A stretch of 64,000 nt of DNA from Planktothrix rubescens CCAP 1459/22 (GTDB lineage: Bacteria > Cyanobacteriota > Cyanobacteriia > Cyanobacteriales > Microcoleaceae). The notes under the pieces are model-generated. The model was not told the DNA's origin, made no database searches, and was given only the letters and a program-made list of their open reading frames with translations. The translations under genes and the position numbers were made by a program. Shown in pieces: positions 27,937 to 37,341 of this stretch; within the stretch, counting starts at the first letter, position 1, and each line of letters opens with the position of its first letter. Location of the stretch: contig LR882958.1 in the NCBI GenBank assembly GCA_904830895.1, positions 1,234,001 through 1,298,000 on the forward strand. Direction: 5' to 3'.

Positions 27937-27959
27937 AAGATTGAGTCCTTCAGGACTCA

Positions 27960-28385
27960 CTACGGGTTAGGATTAAATAGTTGGAAAATTTGCCGACAAA
28001 AGAGTTTTAATTTTTCCGCCGATTCGGGTTTGGGTTCCGTTTTGCCGACAAAATTCCAATTTTCAATGGTGGAGAGTTTCCACTGTTGTCCTTGATGGTC
28101 ATATCCGGCGGCTTCAACACCAATGACCCGACGGGTTTGATCAATCGGATCGTGATAAAATCGAATTTCAATTAAAATGCAGCGACTTTGCAATAACCGA
28201 CTCCGACCCGGGAAGTGGAAACCAATATCAATAGAATCAGGATCAACCAGTTCTCGCGTCTCTGGGTCATTTGTCCAGGGTTTGAGATCGACCCGGGCGT
28301 CGGGAAATTGAGTTTTAAATAAAGTCACAACCGATGCAATTTTGCTGGCAACCACCACGTTATTCGCCTGTTCAGCAGCATTCAC
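27960..28385 (-). CDS. conserved hypothetical protein
   Basis: The 141-residue soluble protein has no recognised motif. It contains a helix VASKIASVVTLFKTQF and alternating strands (IDIGFHFPG, CILIEIRFYHDP, RRVIGVEAAGYDHQGQQWKL) that suggest a single alpha/beta domain with a restriction-fold-like look, but no catalytic set is evident. The gene converges on the acetyltransferase with only 23 bases between stops. Confidence 0.65.
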   Translation of the reverse strand: MNAAEQANNVVVASKIASVVTLFKTQFPDARVDLKPWTNDPETRELVDPDSIDIGFHFPGRSRLLQSRCILIEIRFYHDPIDQTRRVIGVEAAGYDHQGQQWKLSTIENWNFVGKTEPKPESAEKLKLFCRQIFQLFNPNP

Positions 28386-28461
28386 GAACCTACTCTCCTT
28401 AAAAACAACTGTCTGAGTACCTGGAATTAACTTAGATTAACTATAGGTTATGGGTAATGGG

Positions 28462-28542
28462 GATCACGGATTTAAGAAGATTTCACGGATTTCACGGATT
28501 TTAATCTGTGTTAATCTGCGTAATCCGCTTAAATCCGTGATC
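28462..28542. repeat. 81-bp inverted repeat with perfect 15-bp arms
   Basis: GATCACGGATTTAAG (28462-28476) and its exact reverse complement (28528-28542) enclose TTCACGGATTTCACGG-type tandem sequence. A related element lies at 49045-49116. The rest of the 306-bp gap upstream of the histidine kinase is AT-rich and shows no gene. Confidence 0.8.
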
Positions 28543-28691
28543 GGGAATGGGGAATGGTTAAGATCAAGAGTTCAGTTTGAGTATCAGTTTATCGAAAATT
28601 TGGGTTTAAAATCCCATGGAATTTGATATAATTAGTAAAATAGATTATTCTAAAAGTCTCTATAAAATTTAATATTAATTTAATTTTTACT

Positions 28692-31600
28692 ATGACGACT
28701 TCAGAAATTTGTTCTCATTTTCCGAATAGGGGATACCAAGTGTTACAGTCCCCAACCTGGGATGCACGATGGCAGATGAATCAATTTTTGGGAGTGATTC
28801 ATGATCTGATCGTGATTATTGATTGTGAACAGCAACAAATTCATGTTTTACCCACGAAAGCGTCTCCTAATTTATCTTCGGAATCGAACCCATTTTCTTG
28901 GGTTTTACAAGAGTTAAAAAATTGCCAGGAATCCTCTGAGTTTCCCCATCTAATTCAACAGGTGATCGAGACTCAAATAGCCCAAAATATTATTTATAAA
29001 TGTGATCAGGATCGGTCAGATTATCATATTTTAGTTGAGATTTATCCCCTATCAACAACAGAAGTTATAGCCGTAATTAAAGATCTAAGTCAATGTTCAA
29101 CGGTGAAAGCAGTTCTGCAAAAAGTATCTGAAAAAACCCATTCCCCAACTCCAACTCCCACCCCCGTACTTCAAACAACTCAAGAATCCTTAAAAAGACA
29201 AATTGAAGAACGACAACGGATTGAAACTCAACTTCAAGCTCGCAAACAAAAACGCACCTTTGCGGAAACTCAGAAACAAAATCAATTTTTAAACCTATTA
29301 ACCGAAATTACTTCAAAAATTAGGCAATCTTTAGAAATTAATTTAATTTTAAAAACCACTGTTGAGGAAGTACAGAAAGTTTTAAATGTTGATCGAGTGA
29401 TCATGTTAAAATTAGATTCCCAGAGAGGAGGAACCGTAGTTCAAGAAGCGGTTATACCCCAATGGTTATCCCTATTATCCCATAGAATTTATACCCCGGA
29501 ATTAATCCCCTACCTGTCCGATGCTGCCGTACCGGATCGAGTGCTTATTTTTAGCGATTTGAGTCAAGAAAATTTAGATGCTTGCTATTTAGAATTAATG
29601 GAATTTTTCCAAGTTAAGGCGAGTTTAATTGTTCCGATTTGGTTAGAAAAAAAAGAAATTGATTCGATGATCACCCCACCCAAAAATCCAGAATCAACGA
29701 ATGATTCCTCCGACCCTAAACCGAAATTATGGGGATTTATGATGGCCCATCAATGTGCAGAACCTCGCCAATGGGCAACCCTAGAAACTAACTTTTTAAA
29801 ACAACTGGCTGATCAAGTCGGAATTGCCTTAAAACAGGCTCAATTAATTGCCGAATTAAAACAGGCTCATCAATGTTTATCCTGTCATTTTGATAATTCT
29901 CCCTTGGTGGTGATTGAATGGGATCAGCAACTCAAAATTAAACGCTGGTCATCCCAAGCTGAAAGGATTTTTGGTTGGACATCGGCGGAAGTTTTAGGTC
30001 AACAATGGTCTACCTTTCAAGAAGTTTTTGCCACAAATATCTTGCAAGTGAATCAAGAAATGATTCAACTGATTGATGGCACCAATAATCACCAAATTAT
30101 TGAAGCTCAAAATCGCACTAAAGACGGCAGAGTGATTGATTGTGAGTGGTATAATTCCGTGGTTCGAGATGAAGGCGGGAATTTAGTTTCCCTCTTGTCC
30201 TTGGCGCAAAATGTTAGCGATCGCAAACAATCCGAACAAAAATTACTCAAAAGCGAAGAACGATTCCGAACCATTTTTGAACAAGCCGCCGTCGGATTTG
30301 CGGTTGTTGATTTATCGGGAGAACTTCTGCGAGTCAATCAACGCTATTGTGAGATTATAGGCTATTCCGAAAAAGACTTAATCGGTCAAACTATTCATAA
30401 TTTTATTCATTATCCCAATTCCGCAGGAATGGAGTGGTTAGAACAAATTCAAGATCAAGATTTATCCGAAACATTTTCCATCGAAAAACAGTATATTCGC
30501 CCCAATGGTCAACGTAATTGGGTGCAAATTTTTGTGTCTACCCTAGATCAATTATGGCAAGGAAAAAAATATATCTTATTAGCCTTAGAAGATATTCAAG
30601 AACGTAAACAAACCGAAGAAGCTCTGCGAAAAAGTGAAGAACGCTGGCAACTGGCTTTAAGAGGAAATAACGACGGAATTTGGGATTGGAATATTCAAAC
30701 AGAGGAGGTATTTTTCTCGCCCAGATGGAAAGAAATGTTGGGCTATCACGAACAGGAAGTCTGTGACCATTTAACCCAATGGAATCAACGAGTCCATCCC
30801 GATGATTTACCTTGGGTGATGAAAGTCATTCGAGAACATTTAGATCAAAAAATACCTTTTTATATTACAGAGCATCGAGTTCAATGCAAAGATGGCAGTT
30901 ATAAATGGATTTTAGATCGAGGTCAAGCCCTATGGGATGATCAGGAAAATTTAGTGCGGATGGTGGGGTCTTATACTGATATTAGCGATCGCAAACGAGC
31001 CGAAGAAGAATTACATCGAGTTAATCGAGCTTTAAGAACCATTAGCGACTGTAATCAAGTCTTAGTCAGAGCTACCACAGAAACCGAATTACTCCATGAT
31101 GTTTGTCAGATTTTAATTAATATTGGAGGCTACCATTTTGCTTGGGTTGGTTATACCCAATATACCCAAGGAAAACAAATTATTCCAATTGCTAAAGCCG
31201 GATTTGAAGCGGGCTATTTAGATAATTTAACCGTAACTTGGGATGACAGTGAATGGGGTCAGGGGCCTTCGGGAACCGCCGTTAGAACCGGGCAAACCTG
31301 TGTTTTTCAAAACTTTGAAACCAATGGCAATTATGCCCCATCGAAACAACAGGCTCAAAAACGGGGTTATACCTCCTCGATTGCCATGCCTTTAATCATG
31401 GCGACCGACTCTCACAACCAACATTTACAACCAAAATTGAACGGAGAGATTTTATCAATTCCCTTTGGCGTACTGAATTTATATTCCACTCAAACTAATG
31501 CCTTTGATCCAGCCGAAGTTAAATTACTCAAAGAATTAGTGGATGATATTGTCTATGGAATTATAGCATTAAGAATTAGAGCCTCCCATGCCGAAACCGA

Positions 31601-33938
31601 GAAAAAATTCCGCCAACTAGCTGAAAATATTGATGATGTTTTTTGGATTACCAATGCTTTAGGTAATCAGTTTATTTATGTGAGTCCTGCATATCAACAA
31701 ATTTGGAATCGAAATGTTAACGCCCTCTATCAGAATTTCCCAGCCTTTATTAATACCATTCATCCCCAGGATCAAAATCGGGTTTTACGCGCCCTGCAAA
31801 ATCCCGATGGTCGGGGATTTGATTTAGAATATCGCATTCTGCGTCCCGATGGCTCCTATCGTTGGATTTGGGATCGGGGATTTCCAATTTTGAATGAAAC
31901 CGGAGAATTAGAGCGTCGGGGGGGAATTGCCAAAGATATTACCCATCGCAAAGAAACCGAACAATTATTGCAAAAAAATAATGAAGAATTAGAATTACGA
32001 GTCACTCAACGCACAACCGAATTAGAAACCGCCAATGAGCGCTTACAATTTGAACTGATGCAGCGCCATCGGACGGAATTTAAACTGCGAAAAAGTGATG
32101 AACAATATCGCACCTTAGTTAAGAATTTTCCCGATGGAGCGGTGTTTTTAGTCGATCTGGATTTTCGTTATACCATTGCCGATGGTATGGGCTTAGTCCT
32201 CAAGGGATTATCTCGAAAAATATTAGAAGGAAAAACCATTTGGCAAGTTTTACCGACCGCCCTATTAGAGATTGTTGAACCCCTGTATCGTTCTGCTTTA
32301 GCTGGAGAAATAACAATTTCTGAAGTAGAATATGAGGGACGAATTTATTATCATCAAGCCTTACCCGTTCGCAACGAACAGGAAGAAATTTTTGCCGGAA
32401 TGGTGGTGATGCAAGATATTACCCAACGCAAACAAGCCGAAGCCGAACGAGATAAATTGATTGCTATTATCGAAGCGACTCCCGACTTTATTTCCTCGGC
32501 AAAACCCGAGGGAGAAGTGGTTTATTATAACCAGTCGGCTCGACGAATTTTGGGATTAGATAGACAGGGAAAAATTAGCGATCAACATATTCCTCAAAAT
32601 CATCCCCAATGGGCGGTTGAAGTTATTAAAAATCACGGAGTTCCGGCGGCAATTCGAGACGGATCTTGGATCGGTGAAACCGCATTGACCAGCTATGATG
32701 GGCGAGAAATTCCCCTATCTCAATTGATTATTGCCCATAAAAATCAGGAAGGACAGGTGTATCTTTTATCCACAATGGCTCGGGATATTACCGAACAAAA
32801 ACAAAGTCAAGCGAATTTGCTCGAAGCCGAAAGACGGTGGCGGAGTTTATTAGAAAATGTCCGGTTATTAGTGGTCGGATTAGATCGGAATGGTAAAGTT
32901 GAATATGTCAATCCTTTTTTATTGGAAGTCATGGGCTATACCCAAACTGAAGTTTTAGGAAAAAATTGGTTATCAGATTTTCAAGAAAATTCGGCTCAAA
33001 GGCTCAGTGCCTCAGACTTTGCAGAACTATTAGAATATGATTTTAAACCCTATAGTCAACAGTTGATTGAGACAAAATTAGGCGAGGAAAAAATTATTAG
33101 TTGGAATCATACCCTGTTAAAAGATTTACAAGGAAATGCGATCGGGATGATGAGTATTGGGGAGGATATTACCGAAAGATACGCTATTGAAAGAATGAAA
33201 GATGAATTTATTTCCGTGGTTAGCCATGAATTGAGAACTCCCTTAACTTCCATTCATGGCGGGTTAAATCTGTTATCGACAGGATTAATTAATCCCCAGT
33301 CCGAACGGGGAGTCCACGTTATGAAAATTGTCGCCGAAAGTGCCGAACGTTTAGTGAGATTGGTGAATGATATTTTAGAATTAGAACGGTTAGAATCGGG
33401 AAAAATTTGTCTAAATAAACAAGTTGTGAATGCGGCAGATTTACTTTTGCAGGCTACGGAACAAATGCAGGTTATGGCTAATCGAAGCGGGATTAATTTG
33501 GAGGTTAGTAGCAAAAGTTTACAATTCTATGCCGATCCTGATCGAGTATTACAAGTTTTAACTAATTTATTAAGTAACGCGATCAAATTTTCCGAGTCCC
33601 GGGGGGGTAATATTAAGTTGAGTGTGGAGACGGAACTTCCAGAAAATCTCGAAGAAATACCCAAGATTTTATTTAAAATTCAAGATCAAGGTCGGGGTAT
33701 TCCTTCTGATAAAATTGAAAGAATATTTGAGCGTTTTCATCAAGTCGATGCCTCAGACTCTCGGAAAAAAGGTGGCACCGGGTTGGGTTTGGCCATTTGT
33801 CGTTCGATTGTTGAACAACATGGTGGGCAGATCTGGGTACGCAGTAAAGTAGATCAGGGTAGTTGTTTTTACTTCACCCTACCGATGGCAATATTAACAG
33901 AAGTGGATCATGACAACAAAACGAATTCTGATTATTGA
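28692..33938 (+). CDS. multi-PAS/GAF sensor histidine kinase
   Basis: This is a 1748-residue soluble kinase without membrane spans. After a unique N-terminal 150 residues come a GAF domain (about 205-390), three PAS/PAC units (about 395-770, including a WNIQTEEVFFSPRWKEMLGY-type fold), a second GAF (about 780-955) and four more PAS units (about 970-1490). The HisKA domain has phospho-acceptor H1512 in SHELRTPL, and the HATPase_c domain has N, G1 (DQGRGIP) and G2 (GGTGLGL) boxes. It overlaps the following receiver gene by 29 bases, so they form a two-component pair. No chromophore cysteine stands out. Confidence 0.95.
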   Translation: MTTSEICSHFPNRGYQVLQSPTWDARWQMNQFLGVIHDLIVIIDCEQQQIHVLPTKASPNLSSESNPFSWVLQELKNCQESSEFPHLIQQVIETQIAQNIIYKCDQDRSDYHILVEIYPLSTTEVIAVIKDLSQCSTVKAVLQKVSEKTHSPTPTPTPVLQTTQESLKRQIEERQRIETQLQARKQKRTFAETQKQNQFLNLLTEITSKIRQSLEINLILKTTVEEVQKVLNVDRVIMLKLDSQRGGTVVQEAVIPQWLSLLSHRIYTPELIPYLSDAAVPDRVLIFSDLSQENLDACYLELMEFFQVKASLIVPIWLEKKEIDSMITPPKNPESTNDSSDPKPKLWGFMMAHQCAEPRQWATLETNFLKQLADQVGIALKQAQLIAELKQAHQCLSCHFDNSPLVVIEWDQQLKIKRWSSQAERIFGWTSAEVLGQQWSTFQEVFATNILQVNQEMIQLIDGTNNHQIIEAQNRTKDGRVIDCEWYNSVVRDEGGNLVSLLSLAQNVSDRKQSEQKLLKSEERFRTIFEQAAVGFAVVDLSGELLRVNQRYCEIIGYSEKDLIGQTIHNFIHYPNSAGMEWLEQIQDQDLSETFSIEKQYIRPNGQRNWVQIFVSTLDQLWQGKKYILLALEDIQERKQTEEALRKSEERWQLALRGNNDGIWDWNIQTEEVFFSPRWKEMLGYHEQEVCDHLTQWNQRVHPDDLPWVMKVIREHLDQKIPFYITEHRVQCKDGSYKWILDRGQALWDDQENLVRMVGSYTDISDRKRAEEELHRVNRALRTISDCNQVLVRATTETELLHDVCQILINIGGYHFAWVGYTQYTQGKQIIPIAKAGFEAGYLDNLTVTWDDSEWGQGPSGTAVRTGQTCVFQNFETNGNYAPSKQQAQKRGYTSSIAMPLIMATDSHNQHLQPKLNGEILSIPFGVLNLYSTQTNAFDPAEVKLLKELVDDIVYGIIALRIRASHAETEKKFRQLAENIDDVFWITNALGNQFIYVSPAYQQIWNRNVNALYQNFPAFINTIHPQDQNRVLRALQNPDGRGFDLEYRILRPDGSYRWIWDRGFPILNETGELERRGGIAKDITHRKETEQLLQKNNEELELRVTQRTTELETANERLQFELMQRHRTEFKLRKSDEQYRTLVKNFPDGAVFLVDLDFRYTIADGMGLVLKGLSRKILEGKTIWQVLPTALLEIVEPLYRSALAGEITISEVEYEGRIYYHQALPVRNEQEEIFAGMVVMQDITQRKQAEAERDKLIAIIEATPDFISSAKPEGEVVYYNQSARRILGLDRQGKISDQHIPQNHPQWAVEVIKNHGVPAAIRDGSWIGETALTSYDGREIPLSQLIIAHKNQEGQVYLLSTMARDITEQKQSQANLLEAERRWRSLLENVRLLVVGLDRNGKVEYVNPFLLEVMGYTQTEVLGKNWLSDFQENSAQRLSASDFAELLEYDFKPYSQQLIETKLGEEKIISWNHTLLKDLQGNAIGMMSIGEDITERYAIERMKDEFISVVSHELRTPLTSIHGGLNLLSTGLINPQSERGVHVMKIVAESAERLVRLVNDILELERLESGKICLNKQVVNAADLLLQATEQMQVMANRSGINLEVSSKSLQFYADPDRVLQVLTNLLSNAIKFSESRGGNIKLSVETELPENLEEIPKILFKIQDQGRGIPSDKIERIFERFHQVDASDSRKKGGTGLGLAICRSIVEQHGGQIWVRSKVDQGSCFYFTLPMAILTEVDHDNKTNSDY

Positions 33939-34290
33939 TGACGATGATGGGGTGCGGGAGATTATCCAAATGTGCCTGGAAGTTGCCGGGGGTTGGGAGG
34001 TCATAACCGCTTGCTGTGGGAGTGATGGATTGGATTTAGCTCAGAAAGCGCAACCGGATGCTATTCTCTTAGATGTGATGATGCCCGAGATGGATGGAGC
34101 CACCACCTTTAAGTATTTACAAGCTAATCCCGAAACCCAGCATATTCCCACGATTTTGTTAACTGCTAAGGCAAAAATGAGTGAAAAACAGCAATTTATT
34201 CAGTTAGGAGTAACGGGAGTGATTACTAAACCCTTTGAAGCCATGGATTTAGTGAATCAAATTCGTACCCTTCTGCAATGGACGGAGTGA
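33910..34290 (+). CDS. single-domain response regulator
   Basis: The 126-residue receiver domain has acidic triad D10-D11-D12 region (LIIDDDDG), phospho-acceptor D55 in ILLDVMMPEMDG and the conserved lysine in ITKPF. There is no output domain, so it probably relays phosphate or acts by protein contact. It overlaps the kinase gene by 29 bases and is almost certainly its partner. Confidence 0.93.
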   Translation: MTTKRILIIDDDDGVREIIQMCLEVAGGWEVITACCGSDGLDLAQKAQPDAILLDVMMPEMDGATTFKYLQANPETQHIPTILLTAKAKMSEKQQFIQLGVTGVITKPFEAMDLVNQIRTLLQWTE

Positions 34291-34406
34291 ACTGTAACAA
34301 ATTATTGCAAAATCAGCATGGGAATTTTTTCTTCACAAAATCTTCAAATTTATTAGTTACAGTTCAACCATAGGCAATTGCTTTTTTTTAGGTTCAACTG
34401 TGTTCC

Positions 34407-35015
34407 ATGTATTTAAACTCTAAAAGTCTAACTTCGGTTGACAACACCCCGACTTCGATTGATCCCCTTCCTGAATTCGTCAAAAGTAAGTGTTCCATTG
34501 TTAGCTTTTCCACCTGTTCATCTTTAAATCAACCTTTTCACAGCCTTAGTCATTCGGGACAGGAAAATATGATTAACTCATCGGATCAAGAAAGGGAAAA
34601 TCAGGGTGAGATGGATCATTCCTATGTAGAATTGACCATTGATGTTCTCCGTGCTCAAAACCGGGAATATATCCAAGCATTAAAGAATTTTTTAACGGTT
34701 TTGCCCAATCCTGGCTGGATTGAATTGGTTTTAATCAAGGCGATTTATCAACTTGCCGAAATTGATAGGGACGCTTGCAGTTGGGTTTTGGATCATTCTT
34801 CCTATTTGATGCCGGAGTTGGATGTCAACAATTATGCGGTGCAATCGGTTTGTTTTAAACTCCAATCCCAGGGATTTATTTTCAATCAAGATTTTTGGTT
34901 TGCAGCCCCTTTGCAACTCGAACTCACGAAAAATGCTGAACTGGAATTATGGCAGGATGTTTCTATCGGCGATCGCTTAATTATAGAAGAAATTTTGAAA
35001 ATTCATGACTCCTAA
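34407..35015 (+). CDS. conserved hypothetical protein
   Basis: The 202-residue protein has a Ser/Thr-rich first 55 residues and a helical remainder (VELTIDVLRAQNREYIQALK, IELVLIKAIYQLAEIDRD). The second ATG at 34569 has a better ribosome-binding context (AGGA) and would give about 148 residues, so the start is uncertain. No family is recognised. It follows the two-component pair by 116 bases and precedes a broken zinc-ribbon gene. Confidence 0.55.
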   Translation: MYLNSKSLTSVDNTPTSIDPLPEFVKSKCSIVSFSTCSSLNQPFHSLSHSGQENMINSSDQERENQGEMDHSYVELTIDVLRAQNREYIQALKNFLTVLPNPGWIELVLIKAIYQLAEIDRDACSWVLDHSSYLMPELDVNNYAVQSVCFKLQSQGFIFNQDFWFAAPLQLELTKNAELELWQDVSIGDRLIIEEILKIHDS

Positions 35016-35115
35016 ATTGTATTTTTCATCAGGGTTTAAATCCAGTTCTAATCTTGAATTTCTTGAATTTTTTTAATTGTTATTATTTCCAATCCTGACT
35101 TTGAGGAAGTTAATT

Positions 35116-35319
35116 ATGTCTAACGTGATTTGTCCCTGCTGTTCATCTACACTCCTGCGCCATATTCGCCACACAGGAGTTTATTGATATTGTAGTCGTT
35201 GCCATGAAGAAATGCCTGATTTGTCCCTGAATCCTATAGAAAAAGAGAAATATAAGGAAATTGTTCCATTATCTTCGGTGAAAGAATTGCCAAATTTTAA
35301 GTTTAATTATATTTGTTGA
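35116..35319 (+). pseudogene. small zinc-ribbon protein interrupted by an in-frame TGA
   Basis: From the ATG at 35116 (Shine-Dalgarno GAGGAAG at 35103-35109) the frame reads MSNVICPCCSSTLLRHIRHT, then GVY, a TGA at 35185-35187, and continues YCSRCHEEMPDLS to a TGA at 35317. The two halves together carry CPCC...CSRC, a four-cysteine zinc ribbon, and the phrase VY-W-YC would need only TGG in place of TGA. A 67-residue protein is thus cut after 23 residues. Start context, length and cysteines argue that this was a gene. Recent mutation, sequencing error and readthrough cannot be told apart. Confidence 0.7.
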
Positions 35320-35523
35320 ATCAATCGAAAGAATTTGTTAAAAATTGCTAGTTCAGCCTGATTTAATGTTACAACCTATTTAGGGTTGCCATAATCTTCA
35401 ACTGATCTTTCCCTTCTCCATCGAAAGTTCCATGACAGATAGAGCAAAATTTGTTAAAATTCCCATGTTAATGGAATCAATTCCAAAACACAAAAGTCAA
35501 TTAAATTTTAATTAGGAGAAAAA

Positions 35524-36039
35524 ATGGCTGATAACAGACTTCGTAACTTTTTAATTGGTGCCGGAATTGCCACTGCGGGTGCTATTGGAACTAAAGTCGC
35601 CGTTGATTATTTTCGGAACAAGGGCAAAGAAGAAGTAGTAGATGCAAGTCAAGGAGATGCGATCGCCGCTTCTCCAGAACAAGTGAGTTATGCTGTAGTT
35701 CAACCCAGTGAAGTCCAGACCTTTTTAGATACCAGTTTTGGCGAACCCGGTCGTTATGTTCCCCTTCGAGAACCCAAAGTTTTTGATTATCAAGATCAAC
35801 AATATATGGTGATTTGGGCCGAAGATAATAAAAACAAAAAAAATCAAATGATGGCCTTCCAATATACGGACTCCGGCCGGAAAATGATTGCCAGTGTCGG
35901 CTATACTTCTGCAAAAACCGATTATAACCTTCCTGGCCTGGATAGTACCCCCTTTGCGGTGGAAGTCAATGGTCAAAAATTAACCTCCGGTAAAGGAGAA
36001 ACAGGCGGCAGTAACGACGTCGATTTTGTTCTAGCTTAA
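35524..36039 (+). CDS. hypothetical protein with N-terminal membrane anchor
   Basis: This is a 171-residue protein. Residues 6-28 (LRNFLIGAGIATAGAIGTKVAV) form a Gly/Ala-rich hydrophobic segment, possibly a membrane anchor without a cleavage site. The rest is hydrophilic, with QYMVIWAEDNKNKKNQMMAF and a glycine-rich end. The start has a good ribosome-binding site (TAGGAGAAAAA). No domain is recognised. A short inverted repeat of family 1 follows the stop. Confidence 0.65.
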   Translation: MADNRLRNFLIGAGIATAGAIGTKVAVDYFRNKGKEEVVDASQGDAIAASPEQVSYAVVQPSEVQTFLDTSFGEPGRYVPLREPKVFDYQDQQYMVIWAEDNKNKKNQMMAFQYTDSGRKMIASVGYTSAKTDYNLPGLDSTPFAVEVNGQKLTSGKGETGGSNDVDFVLA

Positions 36040-36050
36040 TTATTCCTTTG

Positions 36051-36078
36051 TAGAGACGTGCCACGGCGCGTCTCTCTA
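36051..36078. repeat. short inverted repeat, family 1, second copy
   Basis: TAGAGACGTGCC-A-CGGCGCGTCTCTA is a near-perfect palindrome, homologous to 10024-10050. It lies between two convergent genes and may help terminate both. Confidence 0.6.
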
Positions 36079-36081
36079 TCT

Positions 36082-36522
36082 TTAAGGCGATCTACCTAAC
36101 TCAGTTGACCAATTTTCTGTTGACAATTCTATAATTTGTCCAAAGTCTGACTGATTACAGGTGAGTAAAATAGCTTGATGTGTCAAACTAATAGCAGCAA
36201 TTCTCAGATCCATAGTCCCTAAACGAGGGTAAGATTTTCGGAGTTGTTGATATGCGATCGCTGCGGTTCCATTAAACGGAAGAATTGGAATTGAACAGTA
36301 GTCTGTTGCCAATTGTTGTAGTCCTTGATAGGCTAAAACTTGTTCATCTATATTTTTAGCTCGTCCTAAAAAACTAAGTCGCCCTCTGGTTTGTTCTTCA
36401 TAAGTAATAATCGTGACAGCAACTTCAACTTTTTCTAGGGTTTCTAGTCTTTTTAAAATGCGTTTTCCCTGTTCTCCATTGCGCTGAATTAAGCTCAGAT
36501 GGTCGGTGTCTAGGATGTACAT
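36082..36522 (-). CDS. PIN-domain toxin (VapC-like)
   Basis: The 146-residue PIN-domain ribonuclease starts MYILDTDHLSLI, with the first acidic residue D5. Further acids include the E in TYEEQTRG and the late D in MDLRIAAISLTH, followed by LLTCNQSDFGQI, so the full PIN acidic set is visible. An upstream TTG (36528) is possible, but the ATG at 36522 gives the canonical VapC start. The gene lies 17 bases after a small antitoxin-like gene, giving a type II module. Confidence 0.85.
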   Translation of the reverse strand: MYILDTDHLSLIQRNGEQGKRILKRLETLEKVEVAVTIITYEEQTRGRLSFLGRAKNIDEQVLAYQGLQQLATDYCSIPILPFNGTAAIAYQQLRKSYPRLGTMDLRIAAISLTHQAILLTCNQSDFGQIIELSTENWSTELGRSP

Positions 36523-36539
36523 AAACAAATCTGATTAAC

Positions 36540-36752
36540 CTACTTCACAGAGTTACGCCACTCTTTCCCTAATTCTAGGACAGCATCAAAGGTAGGGTCA
36601 TTTTCGCAACTACCCGCGACTTTTTGCCACCAAGGATTTTTCTGCTCAATGAAGCTAGATAAAATCTGTTTCATCTCTGCGAGTTCCGTTTCTAAAATGG
36701 CAACTCGTGCTTCAATTTTTGGGGGCTTTTCTTCAGTCTGTTGAGATATCAT
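36540..36752 (-). CDS. probable antitoxin of the PIN toxin
   Basis: The 70-residue acidic protein has an N-terminal coiled-coil-like helix (IEARVAILETELAEMKQILS) and a C-terminal tryptophan-containing tail (NPWWQKVAG...LELGKEWRNS) of the kind that clamps PIN toxins. It is encoded just before the VapC-like gene. No DNA-binding domain is obvious, so autoregulation may be absent. Function is inferred from position. Confidence 0.65.
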   Translation of the reverse strand: MISQQTEEKPPKIEARVAILETELAEMKQILSSFIEQKNPWWQKVAGSCENDPTFDAVLELGKEWRNSVK

Positions 36753-36770
36753 AATTTAGGAGAAGTTTAT

Positions 36771-36881
36771 TTAAGATTTTGTATTGATTAAAGTATAGCT
36801 CAGGGGAAGCATCGCGTAACCTAATATTGACTCAATCTCTAGTTTTTGTTCGGAATCAACTATTTGCCACTCCCTAGCCAT
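36771..36881 (-). CDS. possible 36-residue ORF upstream of the toxin-antitoxin operon
   Basis: The frame starts MAREWQIVDSEQKLEI and ends SYTLINTKS, with an AAGGAT sequence before the ATG. It stops 18 bases before the antitoxin start on the same strand. The composition is protein-like, but nothing is recognised. It could be a leader peptide or the remnant of a longer antitoxin. Confidence 0.25.
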   Translation of the reverse strand: MAREWQIVDSEQKLEIESILGYAMLPLSYTLINTKS

Positions 36882-36945
36882 ATTTTAATCCTTATTAAAA
36901 TGAATGGTATAAAATAGCAACAATATTTCCACCCTGCCCAGTGCC

Positions 36946-37062
36946 ATGAACGAACAACGCCTACTCGCCTATCTGTCCCTAATTCAAGCACTCCTCGACT
37001 GTCCCAGTGGGGAAGAAAACCAAATCCTCAACCAACATCTCGATTCCTTCACCAACATTTAA
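36946..37062 (+). pseudogene. truncated duplicate of the 5' end of the TPR gene at 37729
   Basis: The first 95 bases match 37729-37823 with only three differences. The frame MNEQRLLAYLSLIQALLDC continues ...CPSGEENQILNQHL and then runs into HLDSFTNI and a stop. It is a partial copy of the neighbouring gene, cut where the duplicated 37039-37116 segment begins. Confidence 0.85.
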
Positions 37063-37116
37063 CAAAGAAACCGGGTTTCTGAGGTTTGGGAATGGGGTAA
37101 AATAAAGGGGCTATCC
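37039..37116 (+). repeat. direct repeat S, copy 1
   Basis: This segment of about 76 bp (CTCGATTCCTTCACCAA..., including AGAAACCGGGTTTCT and GGGAATGGGGTAAAAT) recurs at 37633-37712 with more than 90% identity by eye. Each copy sits just upstream of a gene start (37132 and 37729), so it may carry a promoter, with TAAAAT as a candidate -10. Confidence 0.8.
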
Positions 37117-37131
37117 TAAAAATGTGGCGTC

Positions 37132-37341
37132 ATGCTCACCACCGAAACCGAAATACTAGCTATCCTTCGCAACCTACCCCAACCCGCCCTGGAAGAAGCC
37201 AAAATATTCTTAGACTTTCTAGCTTGGCGGTATCAAAACCACTCGCCTCAAGGAGCAAATTTAATCGCCAGTCTGCGGGGAAAAGCCACCGGGGAGATGA
37301 CCACTGATGAGATTCTCAACTTAACGCGGGGTGAAAAATGA
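37132..37341 (+). CDS. probable antitoxin (VapB-like/DUF2281-type)
   Basis: The 69-residue protein has helix LAILRNLPQPALEEAKIFLD, then FLAWRYQ, and ends MTTDEILNLTRGEK, a tail pattern common to antitoxins paired with PIN toxins in cyanobacteria. The stop overlaps the toxin start by 4 bases. The toxin partner is truncated, so this may now be a solitary antitoxin. Confidence 0.7.
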   Translation: MLTTETEILAILRNLPQPALEEAKIFLDFLAWRYQNHSPQGANLIASLRGKATGEMTTDEILNLTRGEK

